Source: Flammeovirga agarivorans
GTDB taxonomy: Bacteria; Bacteroidota; Bacteroidia; Cytophagales; Flammeovirgaceae
Length of the DNA: 64,000 bases
Reading direction: 5' to 3'
Assembly (NCBI RefSeq): GCF_012641475.1
Contig: NZ_JABAIL010000015.1
Span: 1 to 64,000, forward strand
The notes under the pieces were generated by a model, which saw only the letters and a list, made by a program, of their open reading frames with translations, did not search any database and was not told the origin of the DNA. Positions 27,786-35,136 of this stretch are shown one piece after another (position 1 is the stretch's first letter; each line of letters begins with the position of its first letter). A program made the position numbers and the translations under genes.

Positions 27786-28316
27786 CTATTCGTCCTCTAC
27801 TGTATATGTATTGATTAAGTAATCTAGAGTGATATCAATTTTATCTGTGGGTACTACTCTTGTGATTAATCCTAGATCTTCAGCTTGCTTGGCAGAGAAT
27901 AATTCAGAAGAATTGATATTCAATTTATTAGTGAAAGCAGTATTTTCTGTGGCATAAGAAAGGTCGTAGGCTTTCAAGAATGAAGAACTAATAAAATTAG
28001 CTGTTCCTTCTATTACTGCAACAGTCATTGCTCTCATGTTTTGAATCATCTGCGTCAGCTTAATAAAGTAATCACTTTTTAGAATCTTGTTTGCACTGAA
28101 GCTTTTGTCATCGATGGGAAATTTTGGAAGAAAATAATTTTCTTGAACCGTTCGTAAAATGACCATATCAATGCTAGTATCTGTATTAATTTTTTCTAGG
28201 GTATTAATAATATCTAAAGTGAATTTCTGTGATAATTCATTTAAACAAAAATTAGGGACATATATAGTCACAACATTGTTCTTGCGAATACTGTGTATTT
28301 TACTTTGGTAGTTCAT
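27786..28316 (-). CDS. degenerate crotonase-fold protein
   Basis: The 176-residue product follows the enoyl-CoA hydratase layout but is about 80 residues shorter than active enzymes. The second oxyanion segment, normally of the type V-N-G-x-A-x-G-G-G, reads VIEGTANFISSS (101-112), so the Gly-Gly-Gly is gone. The first segment (F-x-A-G-x-D type) is replaced by F-L-P-K-F-P-I-D-D. The following A-Y-D-L-S-Y-A-T-E-N-T-A-F and A-K-Q-A-E-D-L-G-L-I-T-R-V-V-P blocks are well kept. I infer a non-catalytic or altered crotonase relative. It lies alone between aspS and gluQ. A TACTTTTG element lies about 125 bases upstream (28442-28449). Confidence 0.7.
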   Translation of the reverse strand: MNYQSKIHSIRKNNVVTIYVPNFCLNELSQKFTLDIINTLEKINTDTSIDMVILRTVQENYFLPKFPIDDKSFSANKILKSDYFIKLTQMIQNMRAMTVAVIEGTANFISSSFLKAYDLSYATENTAFTNKLNINSSELFSAKQAEDLGLITRVVPTDKIDITLDYLINTYTVEDE

Positions 28317-28441
28317 AATATGGATTAGTAAAATAGTATGTAGATGAAAATCAAGGTGTTATTTATTTCAATATGAAGTTGGATAAATATTAATGTATAG
28401 TTTTCGCTTACTGATCGTTAATACATCGTCGTTATCAATAA

Positions 28442-28449
28442 CAAAAGTA
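28442..28449 (-). promoter_or_regulatory. -7 element TACTTTTG upstream of the crotonase-like gene
   Basis: Exact TAnnTTTG match on the minus strand 125 bases before the start codon, implying a leader of over 100 bases. No -33 box was seen. Confidence 0.35.
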
Positions 28450-28586
28450 ATTAGTAGTTTAAGGAAATAAAGTGACGATGGTTATTAAAATTTAATAACA
28501 AATATTTGTAAATAGATGAATTGAAATTCACTTATAGTTTGTGATGTTATAATACTGTACACAGAGAATGGAATGAATTGAACCAA

Positions 28587-29486
28587 TTAGAAATCGAATT
28601 CGTCTTCGTCTTCTTCCTCAATAAAATCGATATCTAATAATTGTTCAATATGTGTGATTTCTACTTCCTCGCCTAGGTAGAACTCAGCAAAGCTACTATA
28701 AATTTCTTGGGGTGTCATACCACCTTCTCTTAAAGCTTTGATTGAATCAGCTCCATCAGATTTAGATAGTTTTTCTCCTTTTTCATCAACTAATAGTGGA
28801 TGGTGAAGAAATTCTACTTCTTCAAAGTTTTCTAGTTCGAGCTTATTTCCGAGAAAGATTTGAGCAGCTGAAGACTCAACAAGGTCTTCTCCTCTAACAA
28901 TAAAATCAATTCCATCATCTTCATCGTCAATAAGTGATGCCAATTGATACGAGAAAAGGCCATCTTTTCGTCTGATGATAAAGTCTTTCATAACAGCATC
29001 AACATCGATAGCAAGATCGCCAATAAATAAATCTTCTAATAAAATAGGTGTAGGCGTAGTTTTAATCCTTACGGCATTGTCACTACTGAAAGGGAGGTTT
29101 AAGTCTCTACATTTACCAGTGTATAAACCAGAGGGAGATTGCTCAAAAACTTCTTTTCTAGAACAATTGCAGGCAAATAAATCGCCTTGTTCTTTGAGTT
29201 TGTCAAAAGCTTGTTGATAGCGATGATAGCGTAATTCTTGTGACCAATTTTTTTTGAAGTCATCTACACTAAAAGGGCCTTGATCATAATCTAGCCCTAA
29301 CCAATCAATGGTTTGAAAAATATCTTCAATGTATTCGTCTCTAGCTCGAGTACTGTCAATATCATCAATGCGTAAAAGTATTTGACCATCTTCAGATTGT
29401 CTTGCCAAAATCCAAGTTAAAAGGAATGAATAGGCATTGCCAATATGTAAATAACCGGAAGGTGTTGGTGCAAATCTCGTACGCAT
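28587..29486 (-). CDS. gluQ: glutamyl-Q tRNA(Asp) synthetase-like protein
   Basis: The 299-residue protein is a GluRS catalytic core without an anticodon-binding domain, the hallmark of GluQ-RS, which glutamylates queuosine in tRNA(Asp). It has the HIGH-like H14-I-G-N17, the zinc site C106-x-C108 with Y122 and C126, and E-K-L-S-K-S-D-G as the KMSKS motif. The C-terminus is strongly acidic. A TACCTTTG -7 element lies 30 bases before the start. Glutamylation of another acceptor cannot be ruled out from sequence. Confidence 0.88.
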   Translation of the reverse strand: MRTRFAPTPSGYLHIGNAYSFLLTWILARQSEDGQILLRIDDIDSTRARDEYIEDIFQTIDWLGLDYDQGPFSVDDFKKNWSQELRYHRYQQAFDKLKEQGDLFACNCSRKEVFEQSPSGLYTGKCRDLNLPFSSDNAVRIKTTPTPILLEDLFIGDLAIDVDAVMKDFIIRRKDGLFSYQLASLIDDEDDGIDFIVRGEDLVESSAAQIFLGNKLELENFEEVEFLHHPLLVDEKGEKLSKSDGADSIKALREGGMTPQEIYSSFAEFYLGEEVEITHIEQLLDIDFIEEEDEDEFDF

Positions 29487-29515
29487 TGATATAATAATTT
29501 CATTGAAAATATCTA

Positions 29516-29523
29516 CAAAGGTA
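29516..29523 (-). promoter_or_regulatory. -7 element TACCTTTG for gluQ
   Basis: Exact TAnnTTTG match on the minus strand 30 bases before the gluQ start codon. Confidence 0.45.
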
Positions 29524-29590
29524 CATAGTAGATTCGAATTAGTTGATACGGGTACGGGTTAATTTAATTCAATAAAAACAAGAGATTAAA

Positions 29591-29668
29591 TTAATTTGAT
29601 TTAGCCATCAAACGGTATGAACCCATGAAAACTAACGAAAGAACGAAGACACAAGCAAGTAATTCCAT
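29591..29668 (-). CDS. possible 25-residue membrane peptide
   Basis: ATG at 29668 opens a 25-codon frame ending at TAA 29591. The peptide begins MELLACVFVLSLVFMG and ends YRLMAKSN: a single hydrophobic helix with a positively charged tail, like known bacterial small membrane proteins. No ribosome-binding site or promoter element is clear, and the frame could be chance in AT-rich DNA. Confidence 0.25.
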   Translation of the reverse strand: MELLACVFVLSLVFMGSYRLMAKSN

Positions 29669-29808
29669 AAGACTATAGTTTAGAGGTTGAATTTAGTATT
29701 GTATGTCCTAAGACATTTATTATTACGAGTAAGACAAGATTTTGTATGATATAATTATCGTGAATTAATGTTTATTAGGTAAAGAGCTCTCTATCTGTTA
29801 GTAAAGGT

Positions 29809-29885
29809 AAAAAAAATACACCACCATAATTTTATCGGAGTTCATTTTTCTTGATATAGTCCAATAAAATCACAGCAGTGTATTA
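29809..29885 (-). terminator. long-hairpin terminator of the ROK gene
   Basis: ATACAC (29816-29821) pairs with GTGTAT (29878-29883), and an inner ATTTTATCGGA/TCCAATAAAAT pairing extends the structure. On the minus strand eight Ts follow. The stem has an unpaired internal loop, so it is less regular than other terminators here. Confidence 0.55.
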
Positions 29886-29904
29886 TGTTAGGTGCTAGAG
29901 TTGA

Positions 29905-30996
29905 CTAACTTTCTAATTGATCAACGGCATAAGCATAAGCTCCTAGAGAAATCGCTTCACTAGTTCCTAATGAAGAAATACCTACACCAATTTTAGGGTT
30001 GGCATCATACTTTACAGTTTTATCACTGAAAGGTACTTTAATCTCTAACTGGTTATTTGTCACGAACTTCTCTGTCTCAGTTTCGCTAGTTAGGTCGAAT
30101 ACTTCCATTACTAAACGATCAGTTCCAGAGTTGTATTTAGATTTCATCTCAGCTAAAGTTGCTGGCATAAATAATTCGTGAGCACCAGATAATCCTCCAC
30201 CAATGACTACAATTGCATCGATAGTTGTGGCTAAAGTACAAAGAACATCACCTAAGTTTTCTCCTAATGTGTCGAAAGACTTTTGTGCGCTCTTATTATC
30301 ACCTTCTTGGATACCTTTTGCGATTTCAAAGATATCTTTTGGTGTTAGTTCTGCATTATCTACACCTGAGAATTCTTTGTAAAATCTTTGTATAGCTCTA
30401 ATACAAGAAGCTTCTTCAGCATTGATATGGTCTAATACCTTCGAAGGCATCAACCAGATTTCACCACCCATACTGTTATCGCCAATGTGAAGTTTGTTGT
30501 CAGAAACAACACCTCCACCAAGACCAGTACCTAGTGTGATACCAATAATATTTTTGTATTGCTTGTCGCTACCATTTGCTTTAAGCTTAGCATTGATTTC
30601 TGGTAAAATACCACCAATTGCTTCACCGTAAGCAAACAAGTCACCATCATTGTTAATAAATGCAGGAATACCAAATTGTTCTTCTAACATTGGTCCAAGT
30701 GCCACACCACCTCTGTATCCAGGAAGGTTTTGAAGGTCGCCAATGATACCGTTCGGGTAATCAGCAGGACCAGGGAATGCAAAACTGATAGCTTCTGGTT
30801 TTTTATCGCCTAATTGTTGGATGACATGATTAAAGCCATCAAGGATGTTTTGTAAACTTTTCTCTAGATTGTCACCGTTAGAAGGTAGTCTATGCGGATC
30901 AACGATCATTTTTCCGCCTTGCATTGCTGAAAATACGAAGTTAGTGCCACCTGCATCAAGTGTTAGGACAATTTGTTTTTTCTCTTGTATTGACAT
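29905..30996 (-). CDS. ROK-family sugar kinase-like protein without the zinc motif
   Basis: The 363-residue protein has the ASKHA phosphate-1 motif L-D-A-G-G-T-N-F, the catalytic Asp in F-I-N-N-D-G-D, and the G-I-T-L-G-T-G-L-G-G-G phosphate-2 loop. The usual ROK zinc signature (C-x-C-G-x-x-G-C-x-E) is missing; that region reads G-G-E-I-W-L followed by A-E-E-A-S-C-I-R-A-I. This is a subfamily seen in Bacteroidota, so kinase activity is likely but sugar specificity is open. It is 18 bases downstream of the glycosidase-like lipoprotein gene and probably in its operon. Confidence 0.85.
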   Translation of the reverse strand: MSIQEKKQIVLTLDAGGTNFVFSAMQGGKMIVDPHRLPSNGDNLEKSLQNILDGFNHVIQQLGDKKPEAISFAFPGPADYPNGIIGDLQNLPGYRGGVALGPMLEEQFGIPAFINNDGDLFAYGEAIGGILPEINAKLKANGSDKQYKNIIGITLGTGLGGGVVSDNKLHIGDNSMGGEIWLMPSKVLDHINAEEASCIRAIQRFYKEFSGVDNAELTPKDIFEIAKGIQEGDNKSAQKSFDTLGENLGDVLCTLATTIDAIVVIGGGLSGAHELFMPATLAEMKSKYNSGTDRLVMEVFDLTSETETEKFVTNNQLEIKVPFSDKTVKYDANPKIGVGISSLGTSEAISLGAYAYAVDQLES

Positions 30997-31014
30997 CGTT
31001 GTTATTGTATAGTT

Positions 31015-32517
31015 TTATTTCTGTTCAGTAGTAATCAATTTCACCTCAAATGGAGACATTTTCACATACAAATTTCGGTGATTCATCACTTTGATATCTG
31101 TATTTCTTGATAATATGACCGAATGCTGATCAAATACTTGATGAGCGTTCATTTCAAAGCAGTAAAAATCAAGTTCAGATATATCATCTTGGAATTCAAC
31201 CGATATAGCTTTACTTGTTTCCGCTAAATTGACCATCAAAGTTACATATTCATTATTTAATGTAATAGCACCTACTGCATAAAAGTTATGATGATTTTTA
31301 TTATCCATTTTGATAATTCGACTGCCTTTAGGAATATATTTTGACATCCATGACCAAGTGTAATACCAAGGTCGATTATTTAATTCGGTCGAATCTTGAT
31401 ATAGAGTATCTCCAAGAGAATTAAACATACCCCATCTTATCAGCTGTGATTTGTTCCCATCACTCGCTTCTGTAAACATAGCATCATCTAAATTCCAAGC
31501 GACAATAGCATCTGCTCCGTCATTTAATAATTGAATACTTCCTACGGTGGTATTGATCGCATACTTAGTTGTATATACCGCAGACTGTGAGTTTCGGCTT
31601 GTTCTTCCATCATGAATCACAGAATCGCTTTGTTGTAATGCATATTCTGTGATAAATAGCGGATGTGCTAATTGCTGAATAGATTCAGATGAAATATTCA
31701 AAGCAGAATCAACGCGGTCATTGAGTATGGACTGTTCTGTTAGTATGGCATGTATATCATAAGCACCAATTTTTTCATGTAGCTCCTTTTGTGTTTTACC
31801 TAGCCATTCTTTTCCTTCAGTATCTTTATTTGGCATACTCCATTGTGGATCAGAACTTGGACCCATAATTTTTACATATTGATTTAATTCCTTCTTGTTT
31901 AATTGTTGATGAAGCATTTCTATTATTTCTTTCCAATGTTCCCAATCTCCTTGAGTCTTGGCTTTGAATGTATTCGGAGCATCAACAATTGTATAATACT
32001 TAATGCAAGTATATTTTTTTTTCTTAATGAGGTGATGTAAAAATTGACCAATCATTTCTACCCATTGATCATAATTGTTTTGGTTGAATTGCCATGATGG
32101 GTTCCATTCTCCTAAAATGACGGTAATATTCTCTCTCTGACAATAATCTAGTACTCTATATAATGCATGCATCTCATGTCTGTCAAAACTGAGTACGGGT
32201 ATACCATTGTTGTCTAACCTCCTAAAGTAACGATCTTGAGAGTTATCAAGAATTCTAATAATTGATGGCTGCATGTAGTCTAATTTCTGAAATAAGAACT
32301 GCCATCGTTTTGGGTCTTTCATTAAGTAACCCCAAGGATCTCTAGGAGCATCTGCATGTATATAAGTAGACCATTGAACTCCAAAGCCTTCGAAATGATC
32401 ATTTACTATATTTTTTTGGTCGAACTGTACACTATAGTCTGTTTTTTCTTCTTTGCAGGAGAATAAGAAAAGGTGAATCACAAGAAGAATGAGTAGGGTA
32501 GAGTGTTTTTTGGTCAT
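31015..32517 (-). CDS. glycoside-hydrolase-like lipoprotein with altered acid/base motif
   Basis: The 500-residue lipoprotein (lipobox L-F-S-C, C21) looks like a clan A TIM-barrel glycosidase: G-F-G-V-Q-W-S-T near the start, I-L-G-E-W-N-P on strand 3, and F-I-T-E-Y-A-L with E291 as a good nucleophile candidate. A C-terminal beta-sandwich (about 400-500) is also present. The acid/base motif, normally Y-x-x-V-N-E-P-N, reads Y-Y-T-I-V-D179-A180-P-N, so the catalytic Glu is replaced by Ala. I infer a carbohydrate-binding pseudoenzyme or an unusual mechanism. Relation to GH30, GH39 or GH5 cannot be settled by eye. It heads an operon with the ROK gene. Confidence 0.7.
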   Translation of the reverse strand: MTKKHSTLLILLVIHLFLFSCKEEKTDYSVQFDQKNIVNDHFEGFGVQWSTYIHADAPRDPWGYLMKDPKRWQFLFQKLDYMQPSIIRILDNSQDRYFRRLDNNGIPVLSFDRHEMHALYRVLDYCQRENITVILGEWNPSWQFNQNNYDQWVEMIGQFLHHLIKKKKYTCIKYYTIVDAPNTFKAKTQGDWEHWKEIIEMLHQQLNKKELNQYVKIMGPSSDPQWSMPNKDTEGKEWLGKTQKELHEKIGAYDIHAILTEQSILNDRVDSALNISSESIQQLAHPLFITEYALQQSDSVIHDGRTSRNSQSAVYTTKYAINTTVGSIQLLNDGADAIVAWNLDDAMFTEASDGNKSQLIRWGMFNSLGDTLYQDSTELNNRPWYYTWSWMSKYIPKGSRIIKMDNKNHHNFYAVGAITLNNEYVTLMVNLAETSKAISVEFQDDISELDFYCFEMNAHQVFDQHSVILSRNTDIKVMNHRNLYVKMSPFEVKLITTEQK

Positions 32518-32736
32518 AGAATGCTATTACAATTTTTCATTTGTAACAAAATCTACATAAATGATGATGAAAAACTGCTGAAATATTCGAATAATGTAAT
32601 GATCTATAAAAAAAAGTCACATCAATTCCATTTAAATAATTAAAGTCATTTCAAAATTGAAAAAGAATGTACAAATTCCGCCGCGATTGAAATAAATCAA
32701 CAATTAAACGAACACTTTCAAAAATATATACTTATC

Positions 32737-33705
32737 ATGACAACAGTTACATTAGGTATCGACGTTGGGGGAACTAATACTAAGATCGGTTTTGTAGACC
32801 GTCACGGTAGATGTTTGGCTAGTACTCACATTCCTACAGGTGCAGACAAACCATTCGATAACTTCTTAAAAGACGTTTTTTCTACAGTAGAAGAACTGAA
32901 AAAAGAAGCTGGTGAAATCGAAATGGTAGCAGTAGGTATTGGAGCTCCAAACGCAAACTATTATACAGGTAAAATTGAAAAAGCCGTAAACCTTAAAGGT
33001 TGGGGTGAGGAAGTAGCTATCGCTGATTTAATGCAAGAGCACTTCAAAGTTCCTGTAGCTATTACAAATGATGCAAACGCTGCTGCTTTAGGTGAAATGA
33101 AGTTTGGTGTTGCTCAAGGAATGAAAAACTTCTTAGTTGTTACTTTAGGTACTGGTTTAGGAAGTGGTATCATCGTAAATGGTGACTTACTTTACGGTCA
33201 TGATGGTTTTGCTGGTGAGTTAGGACACATCAACGTAGTTGAAGACGGTCGTATCTGTGGCTGTGGAAGAAGAGGTTGTTTAGAAACATATGTTTCAGCA
33301 ACGGGTATCAAGCGTACTATGTTTGAACTGTTAGCAGATAACAACGGTAGTAGCTTACTTTCTAATAAAACATTTGAAGACTTAGAAGCAAAAGATATTT
33401 TTGATGCTGCTGAGCAAGGTGACGAATTAGCAAAAGAAGCATTTGCTGTTACAGGTGAAATTTTAGGTAAAGCATTAGCAGATACTATCGCAATCTTTAG
33501 CCCTGAGGCAATTGTATTGTTTGGTGGTTTAGCAAGTGCAGGCGATTACATCACTTCTCCAACTCGCGAAGCAATGGAAGCGAATTGCTTATCAATCTTT
33601 AAAGGAAAAACTCGCTTAGTTGTATCGAACTTAGAAGGTGATAACACTGCTATCTTAGGTTCTTCAGCTTTAGCTTGGCAAGAATATGAAAAGCAACAAG
33701 CTTAA
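32737..33705 (+). CDS. ROK-family glucokinase
   Basis: The 322-residue protein has the ATP motif G-I-D-V-G-G-T-N-T, catalytic T-N-D-A-N-A-A, phosphate-2 loop T-L-G-T-G-L-G-S-G and the full ROK zinc site H-I-N-V...C-G-C-G-R-R-G-C-L-E-T. Together with the E-L-G-H motif this fits an ATP-dependent glucokinase. Codon use is strongly biased (GGT, GCT, AAC, CGT), suggesting high expression. It is divergent from the glycosidase/ROK operon, with 219 bases between. A terminator follows. Confidence 0.9.
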   Translation: MTTVTLGIDVGGTNTKIGFVDRHGRCLASTHIPTGADKPFDNFLKDVFSTVEELKKEAGEIEMVAVGIGAPNANYYTGKIEKAVNLKGWGEEVAIADLMQEHFKVPVAITNDANAAALGEMKFGVAQGMKNFLVVTLGTGLGSGIIVNGDLLYGHDGFAGELGHINVVEDGRICGCGRRGCLETYVSATGIKRTMFELLADNNGSSLLSNKTFEDLEAKDIFDAAEQGDELAKEAFAVTGEILGKALADTIAIFSPEAIVLFGGLASAGDYITSPTREAMEANCLSIFKGKTRLVVSNLEGDNTAILGSSALAWQEYEKQQA

Positions 33706-33723
33706 TTATTCGATATAATATAT

Positions 33724-33771
33724 AAAAAAGTCCCCTCTTAATGCATTACTGCTACAAGAGGGGATTTTTTG
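33724..33771 (+). terminator. glucokinase terminator
   Basis: TCCCCTCTT (33731-33739) pairs with AAGAGGGGA (33756-33764) and is followed by Ts. The As on its left would also serve the facing gene. Confidence 0.88.
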
Positions 33772-33879
33772 TTTTTGTGATTTTGGTTTTCAGTTAATAG
33801 AAATAGGTTTCTCAAGCCTATTGTATGAGCAGGGTTCCAAAAAAATGAAGATATACAGTAGCCCTACTCAATATTTTCA

Positions 33880-35097
33880 TTATCTGCTAGCTTTGTACTC
33901 AATAGGAGTTTGAGCATCAGAAACAGATAAATTATTTACAGTAAATGAGTTGGCAGGCTCTTTACCTTCTTCAGGGAAGTAAGTTTCATGAACATGTACT
34001 AATGTGATGTTATGCTCAATACTAACACCTGTTGGATAGCCTTCTACCTTGATATTTTCAAGCTTCACTTTCGTACCTTCTCTTAATTTTAAACCTTGTG
34101 ATTGGTTACCAGAATGTGCGATTAATGTAACGTTTCTTAGTGTTGGGAATGAGAATGGTTCCATCGCATTATTATTTTGATTGTTGTCACCTTCTAATCC
34201 TCTATCCCCTTGAGTAGTGTTTTTACCATAAAGGTTTTCAGCTGTTCCTACCCAACCTTCTGTCCAGTCAAAAGAATCATCACCATTATCGGTTGATACT
34301 AAGTTTTCTGCGTTAACAGTACCACCAAACCATTCGAATCCATCATCAGCACCTTTATGTGCTTGTAGATTACGTAATACAGTACCGTTACCTACACCAT
34401 TGAATGTAAATCCATTGTGCTCTTTATCTGCTGTAATTTGGTTACCACCAAACTCTAAACGAACGAACTCAAGGATACCTGAATTATCTGATGGATTGTG
34501 ACCACCGTACCAAATACCAGGGCCAGAAACTTCGGGTACTGCTCTACCTGTATCATCACCATTGTTAATAGGAGCATGACCATTGATAATAATACCACCC
34601 CATGATCCAGGTTTACCTTTTGTTGGAGCATCTTCTGTAGTGAAGACAATCATGTTTTCAGCTGTACCTTTTGCAATAATTTTTGCATCCTGCTCAATCA
34701 TCAAATAAGAAACACCATCTTCGTCAGGGTCTACGATATGTACACCTTCTTCGATAGTTAGTGTCGCGTTAGCTTTTACATGTACACCACCTTTCAAAAA
34801 CCAGGTAGAATGAGCTGCTAGCGTTAGGTTTTGATCAATTACTTGTGGAAGTGTATCCGCATTGCTAACATCTGTCTGTGTTCCTTCATAATCAGCATCA
34901 ACAGCCCATTCTGGCATATCCCATCCGCTGGCTTCACCATTGGCATTAATAGGATTGTTTTCAGTTAAGAATTGAGCTAAAGCTTCTCCGTCTAATTCAG
35001 GGTTTGGAGTGTTGTTGTTTTCACTTTTTTCGCATGAAGAAAATACCGTTAGTGCAGAAACACCTGCAACAGCTAGAGTTTTAAAGTAATTTTTCAT
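33880..35097 (-). CDS. right-handed beta-helix-like surface lipoprotein
   Basis: The 405-residue lipoprotein (lipobox V-F-S-S-C, about residue 22) contains repeated short beta strands rich in G, N and D, for example A-T-L-T-I-E-E-G-V-H-I, S-W-G-G-I-I-I-N-G, D-D-G-F-E-W-F-G-G-T-V-N and N-G-D-D-S-F-D-W-T-E-G-W. This is the texture of the parallel beta-helix lipoproteins that Bacteroidota encode beside TonB-dependent receptors. It lies 39 bases after the receptor gene and is surely cotranscribed. It is not a SusD protein. It probably captures the receptor's substrate or helps at the outer membrane; substrate unknown. Confidence 0.82.
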   Translation of the reverse strand: MKNYFKTLAVAGVSALTVFSSCEKSENNNTPNPELDGEALAQFLTENNPINANGEASGWDMPEWAVDADYEGTQTDVSNADTLPQVIDQNLTLAAHSTWFLKGGVHVKANATLTIEEGVHIVDPDEDGVSYLMIEQDAKIIAKGTAENMIVFTTEDAPTKGKPGSWGGIIINGHAPINNGDDTGRAVPEVSGPGIWYGGHNPSDNSGILEFVRLEFGGNQITADKEHNGFTFNGVGNGTVLRNLQAHKGADDGFEWFGGTVNAENLVSTDNGDDSFDWTEGWVGTAENLYGKNTTQGDRGLEGDNNQNNNAMEPFSFPTLRNVTLIAHSGNQSQGLKLREGTKVKLENIKVEGYPTGVSIEHNITLVHVHETYFPEEGKEPANSFTVNNLSVSDAQTPIEYKASR

Positions 35098-35136
35098 TCT
35101 AATAGAATTTAAGACTTGATTGATTTTTAAGGTTTA

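Larger units (their letters stand above)
29487..29904. other. 418-base intergenic region between gluQ and the ROK gene
   Basis: It holds the gluQ -7 element, a possible 25-codon hydrophobic frame (29591-29668, minus) and a long hairpin with a T-run ending the ROK transcript. Nothing else was recognised. Confidence 0.5.
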
